Assembly: GCA_017506865.1 (NCBI GenBank)
Contig: JAFCMP010000457.1
Span: 558,001-622,000 of the forward strand
Direction of reading: 5' to 3'
From: Tribonema minus
Lineage: Eukaryota; Sar; Xanthophyceae; Tribonematales; Tribonemataceae
Length of the DNA stretch: 64,000 bases
Shown here one piece after another: positions 12,137-23,647 of the stretch. Position numbers and translations under genes: made by a program. Numbering within the stretch: the stretch's first letter is position 1; each line of letters starts with the position of its first letter. The notes below the pieces were generated by a model that was not told the origin of the DNA, made no database searches, and worked only from the letters and a program-made list of their open reading frames with translations.

Positions 12137-13955
12137 GCGGCGATGGCGGCGGCGACGGCTGCTGCGCACGCGCGCGCGCTCGCGCCTCCCCCCCTGCGGT
12201 CTCTCCTTGGGGGGTACCCCAACCCTAACCCTAGCTGAGCCCCCTGTCGAGCAGTTGGCGGCGCCACCGGCGCCGGGCGCCCGCACCCTACGGCGCTCGC
12301 GGCTGCTGCTCGCTGGCGGCGAGCGGGGGGGGTGGGTGGGCGGGGGGTGGCCTAGCGCGCGAGTGTGCACGCCGCTCCGAGCGCAGCAGCCCACGAGACC
12401 CCCATTTCTTTTGTTGTTTGCAGCGGGCCCGGCGGCGCGCGGAGGGTGCGATGGTTTCCCTTCCGCGCGCCGCGTGCGCGCGCTGCGGCGGCACTTCGCG
12501 GTAGCGACGCGCGCCGCGCGGCGCGGCCCCGCACAAGGACAGTTACGAGTTAGCCGCACCACCACGAGTCAGCAGCAAAGTCGCCCTGGTTTGCAGGGCG
12601 CGCAGGCACAGGTTGCGGAGCCGCAGCGCTTTAACGGCGAGGGGACGCGAGGGCACCCTGGACGGTAGCGTGCGTTGGGACACTACCGAGTGTCGCCACC
12701 CCGTGTGTATTTAGGTGTTCCCGCAGTTTATACACATCTCCCCTCCCCCTTAATTCGCTCCCAACCTCACCAATTTTTAATACACACATGTTAATACTCC
12801 CCACGTCCAGCATACATTTCTTCCTTCTTACTTGTGGTTGTGTATTCTTCGCATTTGTGTTGCAGCCCATGTTTGTCCATGTTCCCACTCTGTGACCCAC
12901 GAAACTTGTGATTATGTATGGTGTGTTTTGTGCTGCATGTCTTTTTATTGGTGTACTCCCGAAGCCCAATGCTGTGCGTGTACAGTGTGCATGCGCAGGT
13001 GTTCAATATGAAAGCGCATTTGTGTAAGATTGGTGCTGTACCAGTCTTGCCAACTGCTTCCAGCATCCATTGCTGTTTACTTGCAAGGTGGTATCGATAT
13101 CACAGTGACTTCATGTGCCATGTTCTGAACTTGCAGTGAAGCAAGATGCATGTGCCATGTTCTGAACTTGCAGTGAAGCAAGATGCATGCTTGCTTCACT
13201 GCAAGTTCAGAACATGGCACATGAAGTCACTGTGATATCGATACCACAACTCATGCATCTTGCTTCACTGCAAGTTCAGAACATGGCACATGAAGTCACT
13301 GTGATGTCGATACCACAACTGTTATTAGTGCTTTCAGATCCACAGTAGCACTGCTTTCAGCCACACCTGTGCTAAGTAACTTACAGTTCTGCCATGATGC
13401 ATGCATATCGCTCTTTACGTGCTGCGGAACATGTCTTGCTCAGAAAGGCTCACAGAGACCCTTGTCCACTTTGAAGTTTTGTTGAAGTCTATACCAACTT
13501 TGTGGTTTGCCTGCCTTGTCACCAATACAATGCTCAACCCTGTTGAAGGCGTGTACTCTCTCATGGCCTCCACCGTCGGCTCCCAAATACATCGCCCCCA
13601 TACAAACTCAACACCCACCCACCACCCCTACCCTGTACAGTGCTACCTACTTAGTCTTTTTGGCGTTATTTGGAGCGAAACCGTCATTTTAGCCCTTTCA
13701 ATTCAAGTCAATCAGCAAAAAACAGCGCGGGTGCGAGGTGCACCAGGTTCATATGCCAGAGCAGCAACAACCACGGTGAGGCAATGCGCATTTGGTGCTG
13801 CAATCGCGGAGACTGGCATGCAAATCTGCCTGATGATACCCAAGCTGCACGGCGGGGTTCTTATGCGATAGTTCGGACTGCTCCAGAGACGACGTCCAAG
13901 CGCTTACCGCCTGTCGTCGGCATCGTGTTAGCGTAGGGCGTAGATTAAAAAACGG
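12137..13955. other. Intergenic region with inverted repeat
   Basis: Follows the stop codon of the fusion gene. 12137-12660 is still very GC-rich and contains a short telomere-like stretch near 12220 (CCAACCCTAACCCTAG). From about 12660 the composition drops to that of spacer DNA. The large inverted repeat at 13088-13319 lies here. The 156-codon open frame at 13401-13871 shows no family features and is not called as a gene. Confidence 0.6.
13088..13319. repeat. Large inverted repeat with duplicated arms
   Basis: The left arm (GTGGTATCGATATCACAGTG ... AGCAAGATGCATG, 13088-13152) has its inner 38 bp repeated directly (to 13190). The right side carries two reverse-complement copies with a 69-bp period (13191-13250 and 13260-13319). 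Arms are almost identical (one ATATCG/ATGTCG difference seen), so a long hairpin could form. No coding capacity. Confidence 0.85.
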
Positions 13956-14588
13956 TTGATGACGATGTTTTTGCTTGGACTACGGCCTGACGAGCTGTTT
14001 TTTTATGCTGACCGTCGGCTGCAGCATGGCGAGATGACTACTGCCGGCGAAGGCGAGGATGCTGCCGCAGGCCGCAGAGGCGCTGCAGGTGGCGATGGAA
14101 CGGTGCGGCGTAGTCTGGGGCGTCATGACCACCTGGCTCTGGCAATCGAGCTAGACCACTTTGCGACGGTGGTGACTCCCGGCAAGCACAGAATCACCTT
14201 CAAAGGCACGAAGACCTACACTGCAGGAGGCCTAGTGGTCAACACCAACGCAGGCGGTGGCGCTGCGGCCCTCGGAGGGACGTTGCAGCATGACGGCGAT
14301 TGCGCTGGGGGAGAGAGCTGTGACACACCGTTCAGCTTGTACAGCGTGAGCACGGCGCACACCAACAGTGTACCAAGCACACCGTTCTTTGGTGACAATA
14401 GTTGTGCGTCGACTCCCCACTTTCAGCAGCAAAGTCTTGGAATCCAGGAGATCACGGCGGGCCGCGAGAATGCAGATGCAAAGGTGCGTAACAATGTTTG
14501 CTATTTCACTGTGAGAGCTGCTTGTGCAGCTGATGAATGCACAATCACAGTTGGTCTGCATGCTCAAGTGTGCAGCTTCTCGGAGTGA
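13956..14588 (+). CDS. Hypothetical protein, possibly one exon of a larger gene
   Basis: An open frame of 210 codons with a non-random, Gly/Ala/Thr-rich composition (for example VVTPGKHRITFKGTKTYTAG and NTNAGGGAAALGGTL) and several cysteines. I do not recognise a family. The first part up to about 14025 is a poorly supported N-terminus: an acceptor-like CTGCAG at about 14020-14025 precedes the composition change, and a donor-like AAG/GTGCGT occurs at about 14482, so the real coding part may be only an internal exon. No signal peptide or membrane segment is evident in the better-supported part. Confidence 0.35.
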   Translation: MMTMFLLGLRPDELFFYADRRLQHGEMTTAGEGEDAAAGRRGAAGGDGTVRRSLGRHDHLALAIELDHFATVVTPGKHRITFKGTKTYTAGGLVVNTNAGGGAAALGGTLQHDGDCAGGESCDTPFSLYSVSTAHTNSVPSTPFFGDNSCASTPHFQQQSLGIQEITAGRENADAKVRNNVCYFTVRAACAADECTITVGLHAQVCSFSE

Positions 14589-15145
14589 ATTCTGCTTGAG
14601 CATGTCATATGCCGCACCTCCCTCACAGTGATTCGAAACTTGCATGAACATGGTGGGCAGTACTATATGGTCAGGAATGGCACTGATTGCACAAGTTTGT
14701 GCGCGCTTTCTTATTAACGGCAACATCACCTTGAGCATGCAGCTGCGAAGTGCGACCTGCCAAAGGGCGTTGATGCGTAGGCAAATGTTCAGGTCCTCTG
14801 CATACATGCAAATTAAGAAACGTTGACATCTACCGATGGTGCTTGCTGCACATGTAGTGTACCAGCTCTGACCAGGTCTGACTAGGCGCAATGCGTGAAA
14901 ACTACAGTTTATCACCGCTGCCGAGCACTAAGGTCATTGTAACAATAGAGCACAGGATTGCAACATATGCATCCTACTACATCGTTACGGTGTGCAAATA
15001 GCTTAAGGGCACGTCGCGAGTGCAGAACGCAGCATACGCAGCAGAGGCATGGTCACTACAACATCGCCCACCACACAGGAGCACTTCCACTACACGCCCT
15101 CTTCAACCTCGCAAACAGCATTGACACACGCGAGCTACTTCTATC
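14589..15145. other. Spacer, nothing recognised
   Basis: AT-richer stretch between two open frames. No domain-like translation, RNA gene or repeat was seen on either strand. Confidence 0.5.
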
Positions 15146-15247
15146 ATGCATGCATGCATACATGCGCCCCTGCAGGCAACCACCATCACGGCCGAGGCGC
15201 TGCTGCAGCACACGCTCACCACGGCGGCGGCGGCGCGCAGCTCCTGC

Positions 15248-15280
<33 letters not shown>

Positions 15281-15571
15281 CCCCCCGCGCCGCGCGACGT
15301 CAGGGCGGCGCTGGCGGCCGCGGCGGCGCACGCGAGCGCGGCGCAGGACATTACACGGCCGCGCTCCGTGAGGCGCAGCGCGTGCCCTGCCGCCGCCGCC
15401 GCCGCGCTGCACGAGCCCGACCCTCACAGCGGCGGCAGCGGCGGCGGTGCGCTGGTGAAGGCGGCCCTCGACCAGCGCCACGCGCGCATGCGCGAGGAGC
15501 CGGTGTCCGACACGGACTCCAACGGGACGCCGCCGGTGAGCGCGCCCGTGAGCGCGCGCACGGCGTGCGGC

Positions 15572-15622
<51 letters not shown>

Positions 15623-17203
15623 GGCGGCGGCGCCGCACAGGGCTCTTCAGGCGCCGAACTGCACACCCACCCTGCGCTTTCATATCATTCGCACGCGGGC
15701 GTAGGGAGGCCGGCGTACGGCGTCGCACCAGCGGTGCCGCCCAGGCATGCCGCCGCAACCGCAACGGGCGGCGCCGGTACCACGGCGGCGCAGCGCGCGT
15801 CGCTCGGCGACGTGTACGCGCCGAAGCCACCCCCGCACCACGCGCACGGCGGCGAGCAGCGCCACAAGAAGCCGCCGCCGCCGCCGCACGGCCACAAGCA
15901 CGGCGTCGCGTCGCTGTCCGGCGTGGAGCTGCTGGAGCGCGATGATGCTGCGGCGGCCATGGGCGGGTGCCTGCCGGGGCTGTTCAGCTTCATGCGCGGC
16001 GGCGGCAAGCACGGCCGCAGGAGCGCGGGCGGCGGCGGCGGCAGCAGCGGGGCCGCGTCCGCGCACAAGCGGAGCTCGACGACAGGCGATGGCGTGGAGC
16101 TGTTTGACTCCGCGGCGCCCGTTGCGGTGCGGGATAGAGGCCAGGGCGCGGGTGGCAAGCTCAGCAGCAGCGCCAGCAGCAGTCGCGGGAGCCGCAGGGG
16201 CGGCGGCGGCGGCGGCGGCGGCGGCGGCTGCAGCGGCAGCGGCGGAGCCAGCAGAGGACGCGAAAGCGGCGCGGGATCCCCCCCTTTGACACCTGCAAGG
16301 GCAGTCGCCGCTAAGTCCAGCTACCAGAATCCGATGGCCGCTGCTGGTCGGCGGCCGGAACAGGGTGTGGACGGCGCTCTGCATAGCAGCGGCAGCAGCA
16401 GAACTGCTGTCGGCGGCGGTGGTGCTGCGGGCGGTGGGGGCGGCGATGGCAGCAGCAGGAGGTTAGTGGCGGCACCGAGAGTGGTGACGGCGACTGAGGC
16501 TGCTGGTGCTGACAGGCCGAGAGGCCGTGCTGCATTGCCGCTGCCGCCAGAGCCAGTCACAGCAGCAGCAGCAGCAGCAGCACCAGCAGCGGCGGCAGCG
16601 CACGCTCTGCAACCAGCGCTGCCAGCGCCGCCGGCGCCTCCGCCGCGCTGCGTCGCAGCTGCGCCACCAGCGGTACCGCCGGCGGCAGTAGCGCAGCCTC
16701 GGCCGCCGCCGTCGCCGTGCGCGTCGCCGCCGTCGTCGCCGCTGCGGGACCTGAGCGAAGCGCGCGCGCGCACCAAGAGCAACGGCATGCTGGCGGCGGT
16801 GTACAGGCAGTCGGGGCGCCGCCGCGACAGCAGCGACAGCGACGACAGCGAGGGCGGCGGCGGCGCGCGCACAGTTACAGTTACATCGCCGATGCCGCGC
16901 AGCAGCAGCCCCAGTCAGAGCCCGCGAGGAGACGCGGCGCTGCCGCAGAGGCAGCGGCAGCAGCGCGGCGCTGCGCCTGCGGCACCTGCGCAGCTGGCGG
17001 CGCCGCTGCCGCCGCCGCCGTCGGGCTCCGATGCAGGTGGTGACAGCGGCGGCGGCAGCGACAGCGACGCGGAGCTGACGCAGGCGGCGTTCAGTGCGCG
17101 GTCGCTGTCGCCGGTAGAGGCGCAGAGTAGAGACGCAGCGCGCATGGCCCATCTGATGCGCATCACGTCTGTGCAGGGCCGGCGCCTGCAGATGGGCTCT
17201 TAG
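15146..17203 (+). CDS. Low-complexity Ala/Gly/Ser/Pro-rich protein, function unknown
   Basis: An uninterrupted frame of 685 codons ending in TAG at 17201-17203. The translation is mostly disordered: an Ala run at about residues 35-50 encoded by GCA repeats, several Gly runs encoded by GGC repeats, Ser-Asp stretches (RRDSSDSDDSEGG), basic patches and His-rich stretches (HGGEQRHKKPPPPPHGHKHG). The last part is more ordered (ARMAHLMRITSVQGRRLQMG). Its length and the uninterrupted frame through varied sequence argue that this strand is coding, but GC-rich triplet repeats also keep other frames open. The start is uncertain: an acceptor-like CCCCTGCAG at about 15165-15174 could make this the last exon of a longer gene. 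No catalytic domain is visible; a nuclear or scaffold role would be guesswork. Confidence 0.5.
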
Positions 17204-18488
17204 ATGGGTATGTAGTGCGATGGGCAATCGAGCGTGTACCCCCGCCGTTCAGGCCGTGGTGTTCTCCCGTAGTGGTCACATATTTCAGTTCTTTTTTAGG
17301 CATCACACGAGCGCACTGCCTGCACTCGTCTCCAGCGCCAGCGTAGCAGTGCTGCGCTCTCTCAGTGTTGTCAGTCGCACTGATGCAGTGTGACCGTTCT
17401 CGTACTGCAATTGCTGTGGCCGTTTGTGCGTACAATACCAGTGGCACTACATGTACAGTCAGCTACACAGATCCTTGGCAGAGGTCCATATGCCACTTTG
17501 GAGGTGCTGTGGTGGTGCTGCTGCATGCAACTGCCGCCTCTGTATTCACTGTGTTGCATGCACGCATTGCCAATACACGCAGCGGCACCTTGTCAGCTGA
17601 CTGTTTGCACTACGCCCTGACACCCGGCATCTGTGCTCATCTTCATGAAAGAGGCGGTGCAATGTGGTGGAGGCGGTGCATGGTGATGGCGGCAACTACA
17701 TGTCACGCAGGCGGCTGTACCATGTGCCACGTTTTTGTGCGGGGTCCCAACGAGACCACACCATACTCTGTACTCTATTATGACTGTGCTTGTTGTTCTC
17801 TCATTTACATAGTGATCGTACTCTGAGAAGATAACTGTGCTTCTCTACGTACTGATCTGTCAGATTCCGTGTCAAAATGCAATCTTGTTTTCAGGGCCGC
17901 TGGATTGATCAGTACCACCCAGTACAACATGCTACCCGCTCACACAAAACCCTGCACCCCTGCGACATGGCTCATGCAGCCAGCTCATTAAAAGAAGCGC
18001 AAGAGTTTAACACCTCAGCATTTGAACAGCGCGAGCAGCATTATGAAGCAGTTATGGGGGGCTCATTAACAATGGAACTGCTTCCCCCCCCCTTGTCATG
18101 ACATGCCTTTACCGAGTCACTCAACTACTGTACTTTTTATTAATTCTCGCTCAGGGCGCGAAAAAGCCCAGATGATTGGCATCTAGCTGTAAGGAATCTA
18201 CATGTCGTATGACAGTCTGAAAGTGTCGCAACGACAACCACTCAAACGCCGCCGCCGCCAAATGGCATCTCGGGGTCCTCCCCTACGTCCTCCTCCATGT
18301 GCCCCCCCCCCCTGGATTCTGCCATGTGTGTCATGACACGGCCAGAGTACGCCATGTGGAGCGCTGCCGACAGTGCCGAGCGTAAGCGCGCCAGGGCGAT
18401 GCCCTTGAGAGCTTTAGGGACTACTGTACTTCAATGAGCAACTTCAAGCGGGATCCTAAATCCGTGACTCACAAAAAGCCGCAGACTT
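17204..18488. other. Intergenic region with a dispersed-repeat copy
   Basis: No gene supported. The 3' part (18219-18420) is one copy of a dispersed repeat also found at 40243-40415. The spacer ends at the start codon of the YciO/YrdC-family gene. Confidence 0.55.
18219..18420. repeat. Dispersed repeat, copy 1 (other copy at 40243-40415)
   Basis: Shared landmarks in the same order and orientation: GAAAGTGTCGCAACGA, CGCCAAATGGCAT, a C-run followed by TGGA(T/C)T(C/T)(T/C)GCCATGTGTGT, GTGGAGCGCTGCCGACAG and GCGCGCCAG. Spacing is similar in both copies. No coding frame is conserved. Confidence 0.7.
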
Positions 18489-21400
18489 ATGGTGCGGTGT
18501 AGCAGGCAGCTGGCAGTGGCATGCTGCCTCGCATGCAGCAGCCGCTGCGTAACAGCCTTCACGGCGCCGCTGCAGCAGACGGCGCGGACAGGCAAAGTAC
18601 GTACTTCAACAACTGTGTGCCGAGCTGCAGGAACTAAGAGCCGCGGTGCAGCCGCCAGCAAGTGTCTGCAGGTGGAGGTAGATCCGGAGGGTTTCGACAA
18701 CTGGAAGCTGGCGCCCATCATTGAAACCCTGCAGAATGGGGGTGTGGGAGTGCTGCCGACGGATACCTGCTACGTCTTTGCGTGCGATGTGCACAGTCGC
18801 CGCGGAGTGGACAGGATCTTTCAGCTGAAGCAGGTCAGTCTTGATCGAGACCTAATGGTTTGCTAGTCAACAAACTTGACATCAGTGCGCAAACATTCCC
18901 AGCCTCACTCGTGCCAGGAACGAACACATAATTGTGACTCATGTGGTCTCGGTAGCTGTTTATGTCCATATCTGTTAGACAGTCTGTGCTAGTAGCAAAA
19001 CAGCAGCCGCAATGCTGCATCTTTTCATAGCGTGCAGTCTTGATACAACTTTTGACCGTGATTGCTACAAGACACGACGCTACTGCACTGTTACAGAACA
19101 TTCGGCATGGTCGTGATTGCCAAAAGCACGACGCGACTTCACTGCTATCTCGGCATGCATGCTGTTTCACAATATATGCCACATTCAAAGAAGTTGGATC
19201 TCAAAACGTTTGTCAGAAGTACCCACATGCTGTTAATGATTGCGTCAGATCTTTCTGTCAGCACAACTCCAGCTTAGGGCTGTCGTGGGCACACAATTTG
19301 CTGGATTTCCATCAAGTCCAGCAATTGCCTTGAAATGGTTACAGCAGGCGTACCACAAAAAAGTTGTTAGACAAGAAAATATTGTCTTATAAGTGATGAA
19401 GTATGTATGCAGGTTATCTGCTCGTTGCTTCAGCAGCAAACCAAACGTCTGCCATAGCTCTATGAGCATGAACCTGCAGCACTATTCCACCGTCATTGAA
19501 GATGCTGGTGTAGGCCACCGTCTCCCTCAGGTGCTCTGTGCTGTGTGATACGTTATTGTTGCCGTCAATGTCCGTGTAGAGGCTGACGTTGTCATGAGGT
19601 AATTGCTGTGCCATGCATGCGGTAAAAAAAAATTCTCTGACAACGTGACCTGAACGCACACATGCACATGAGCGCACAGTACATATTTGGTGTCGCACAG
19701 CAACATGTCAGAAGCAGTTCAGCTTCTCTTATTTGGCAAATGTGCTTCATGCCAAACATCATCGCGCCGCTGCGATCAGTGGAGATGAAATTCATCTACA
19801 CTTTGTTGTGCTCGCAGTACGTAATCAGGCCAGCTACATTTTGTGATATCACGAGTTTTGTCACGTGCCTCGAATGCTATAAAGCTTGCACACAGAAGTC
19901 ATTTGACTACTGTGGGTATGGTAGCCTTGTTTTACTCGTGGTCAAGGACCGCAGCAGCGGCGACCACGGCTATTAGTGGAAGGCACTTGCGGCGAACCAT
20001 GCGTTGTCACCTAGAGCTCTACGATCTTTTGATTCGTTTTCATAAATTGGTGCATCATTACTGTTCATGAGGCAGATTTGCCCCGCATGTCCTGCCTTGC
20101 GGTGATTTGCCACCCTTTTAACACCTTCACATGCAGCAAGAAGCTTCACCACATATGCAAAAGCTAGCCCAGCTTTGAACACCCCTGGCTTTGACTTCTG
20201 AGCCCACCGGATCACAACGTCCACGGAGGATTGCGTCGACATCATATGCGCATGATTCTGAATGCGGCATGAATGCATGATCTACATTACTTCTTTGCGT
20301 TTGAAGCGCTAGCTGTCAGGACCACACAAGTACGCATCATCTTTCTCATGCCATCGCCTCTCGGTGGTATGTTGCCATGCCAATCCCAGCAATCCATACA
20401 TGCAATACATTGAAACTATGCATGCAATACATTCAATCATGCAACACCCTCGATTCACTCGTGCAGTATGTGGGGAAGCGGAAGCCGCTCTCGCTGCTCT
20501 GCAAGGACATCTCCACCATCAGCAAGCACTCCGATGGCATTGACAAGGATCTGTTCAAGGTGCTCAAGCGCGCGCTGCCCGGCCCCTACACCTTCATCGT
20601 GCCGGCCACGCACCAGGCACGTACTTCAATGAGCGATAACCACACTGCTCGGGTTTTGACAGGCTAGGTCTGGAGGTAATGTATGCGAAATGGCGCTCAC
20701 TGTCACCGTGCACATGCCTGTTGTGGTACTTGAATACTTGAATTACTACACTCACGCACCGTGTATGAGATGGGATGAACTTGACTAGCGCGGAGGGGTT
20801 GACGCGTGCCCGGCAATGATTGCATCTCACCACAATAATTGAATAATACTTCCATGTTGTGATCACAACAGCCACGCATCCTGATGCTCATGCATGAAAT
20901 CATGCAAGCAGCAAGTACAGTACCCCCAAGTATGTCCGAAACTGGGGCTCATGCTGCCCCCCATCCGCAAAAATTTGTCGTCGCCACATGTGCCACTCAC
21001 TGCTGTGTTCCATTTATCGCTTACCTCAAGTGCGCCGTAATGTTTTGGCCGTGATGGGTGCACTCGTTAAATACAGCACAGTCTGCCTTGGGGCTCCACG
21101 CTCAGCATTGTTAGGGTTTGCCTAACCCTAGCCTAACCCTGTGTGAAGAGCAGTATACTGCCGGGGACACAGTTGCGCCGCTAGCGGGGACACAGTTGCG
21201 CCGCTAGCACTTCTACTACTTGTAGCTCGCATCAGATACTGCATGCGTGTTCAGGCATAATCAACATTCGAGTCTGGCAATGGCTTTGAAAGCCAAAGGA
21301 GAGATTTGCGCACCTATGTGCGCTAGTTCATGCCGGACCTGACCCTTCACTGCACACATGCAATGACATCATGACTGTACGTGCTTCTGTGGTAGTTGTC

Positions 21401-23647
21401 GTCTCGCCGTATCAAATTGAATCAACAATGCGCCGACCCCATTCCATGTCCAGAGTGGCATGGTGTTGATATTATTTGTTGATGATGCAGCAAAATCATT
21501 GTCGGTTGGCACGTGTTGCCGTAATTCGGAGTAGACTGGAGCAGCTGCACCTCTTGCTTTTCTTCAGTATTTGAAGCGACACAGCTGTTGGGTTGGCGGT
21601 GCTCTTACTGGATTTCTGCTGTGATGCTGTGCTTTCGTCAGGTTCCGCGCATGCTGCTGGACCACAAGAGTCACAAGAAGACGTGGAAGCGCAGAGAGGT
21701 TGGAGTCAGGTGAGCAGCCATCTTATTTCAAGTTACAGTAGTCTAACACTGTTGCTCGTGCACATCCTACTTCAAGTTACAGTAGTCTCACCCTTGCGCT
21801 CGTGCACAAGTGCACAATACATCATTTTATGCCGATCTGGCCTATTTCCCTGCTTGATTCTCAGCTAACACCCAGTGTGTCTTGGCTTGATAGAAGCCTG
21901 CAGCTGCTCTGGCCTTGTAGTGCTTGTGTATGCGGGCATGCATGCTAAGGTGTGTGACCATAACCACTGCATAGAACGTTGGCTCGGTCACATTATGGAA
22001 TCAACATTTAGCATGCAGCGAGACACACTCTAATAGCATGCACCTATCTATCGTCGCTGTCAAAATTGACATTTTCAAGCCATTCTGGTGTGCTTGCACT
22101 ACATACTCATGTCTTGGAAGGCAGTGATTGTTACCTGCTCATAGACATGTTGCGCTCTTCATGTAAATGTAGACTACAGGATCTGCAGCGGATGCCGCTC
22201 GCTCACAATTTCAGGCTGTGCCCTCCGCCCCCTAGTTTTTCTACTACAGGCGATTTCATTGCTTATTAGATAAATCAGATCGCCTCTTGTTGAGGTTTTC
22301 AGCTCGTTCGTCGCTTGAACCATCGGCCTTGCCACTTGTCACGCATGGCATTAAACCTGCTGGACATGCATGGCTCCCATGTTCTTACAAATCTGCCTCG
22401 CTCAACGACCCTTTCTGTTGTTAATTGTCGTGCTTCCCCTCAGAATACCGGACCAGCCTGTGCTGCACGCCGTTCTGGAAGCTTTGGAGAAGTGAGTACC
22501 TGGAGCACACTAGATTGCCTGAAAGATGGTGGCACTTGGTAACTTCTGTGATGTTATTGTGCCCGTTTGGACTGCTCTACAGTTACAGAAGGACGCAGTT
22601 GTACTTGTGTTGAGCACTGCGCCAGCTGTGTGTTCAACCACCGAGGCCGCCCAATCAGAGTATGTGCAGACGCATTTGTCTCCCGGAGCCCTTTAGTTCT
22701 GACTGGCCATATCGGTGCACTCATGGCTGGGGCCCCGAAGCACAAGGCTATTTGCGCCAGTGGTGGCTGTGCGTTGAGAATGCAGTGCCTTAAAATTTGC
22801 ACGCGAGAGTTCACATTGCCTTTGCTTCATGATATCTGGAATGTGCATTCATCAAGGCAAGTTGAGCAAAATGAACTTGTTGCAGCAGAGTCTCTGAGCT
22901 GCCACAGTCGCTCTGTTCTTGTATATCATGACGTTCAAAGCACGTATTCGAAGTATAGCTTACAGTATGGGCCAGACTATGTGTACAAGGTGCGTGAGCA
23001 TTCCGGGTGCTGAGAGGCATGCGTCAGCGTCTCATGTTGGCCATCTCGTGTAAGTGAATTTGTGACCAGAGCGCGTATGGGCGTGCGCAAAATTGAACCG
23101 CTTTGTTGTCGTACCTTCAGCTGTGTGCTTGACGCTCCAAACAGCGACACCCACTCGTGTGACACAGTATGATCAACCCACGCGCCGCAGGGCTCATTTG
23201 CGCTTGCAATGGTGTGCCTGCCTGCTCATTGAAGCGAGCAAGGCAGTGCTCAGTAGCCGCTGCCCTCACCACGCATCACTTCCCGCTACACGCACCCCCA
23301 GCACCACCATACCTGACACGCTCGCATCCGCGCATCATACCTTGTGCCCCTCTCGTAGCCCGCTGATCTGCAGCAGCGTGCCAGCACGTCTCAGCAATGC
23401 GCCGCACGACGACGACGACGACTTTGAGGAGGACCAAGACGACGATGCGGAGTGGAGCAAGGCCGCGCGCGCGCAGCTCGCCACGGACCCTCAGCAGATT
23501 GCTGACGCGTGGGGCCACGCCGTTGACTTCATCGTCAACGCGGGGCCCATAACGTCGGCGGGAGTGAGCACTGTCGTCAACTGCATGGCACGGCCGCCGG
23601 AGGTGCTGCGGCAGGGACTCGGGGACCCCGGTCTGCTGGGGCTGTGA
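18489..23647 (+). CDS. YciO/YrdC (Sua5-like) family protein with predicted plastid-targeting leader
   Basis: Exons: 18489-18833, 20467-20616, 21642-21709, 22444-22491, 23359-23647; 900 nt, 299 residues. The N-terminus is a signal peptide ending in SRCVTAFTAP, an ASAF-type motif used for complex red plastids, followed by a basic Ser/Thr-rich stretch. The fold is clear: PTDTCYVFACD (nucleotide-binding strand), YVGKRKPLSLLCKD (conserved K-x-R), RALPGPYTFIVPATHQVPRM, VRIPDQPVLHAVLEALENPL, and VDFIVNAG near the end. RKPLSLLC and LPGPYTFI point to YciO rather than classical threonylcarbamoyl-AMP synthase; YciO can bind RNA/ATP-type ligands but its role is poorly known. Residues 221-234 are a very acidic insertion. 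The donor after exon 2 is GC (CAG/GCACGT), required to keep the family alignment. Introns are long (up to 1.8 kb) relative to exons. Confidence 0.85.
19976..20046. repeat. Dispersed repeat, copy 1 (other copy at 27682-27750)
   Basis: About 70 bp shared in the same orientation, with key blocks GGAAGGCACTT, AACCAT, TTGTCACCTAG, GCTCTACGATCTTTTGATTC and TTTTCATA. This copy lies in the first intron of the YciO-family gene. Confidence 0.7.
21108..21203. repeat. Telomere-like motif next to a 23-bp tandem duplication
   Basis: GTTAGGGTTTGCCTAACCCTA and GCCTAACCCT lie at about 21110-21147, followed by two copies of GGGGACACAGTTGCGCCGCT plus AGC. Located in the second intron of the YciO-family gene. 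Confidence 0.6.
21724..21812. repeat. Tandem duplication of about 48 bp in an intron
   Basis: TTCAAGTTACAGTAGTCT followed by CTCGTGCACA occurs twice in succession with a few substitutions, just after exon 3 of the YciO-family gene. Confidence 0.65.

Noticed and set aside
10409-12565. 718-codon open frame on the minus strand opposite the multicopper oxidase exon
   Set aside because: It is the antisense of a GC-rich exon; its Arg/Val/Asp-rich translation has no domains, and the plus strand carries all copper motifs.
13401-13871. 156-codon plus-strand frame
   Set aside because: Composition like spacer, no domain, no support from splice signals.
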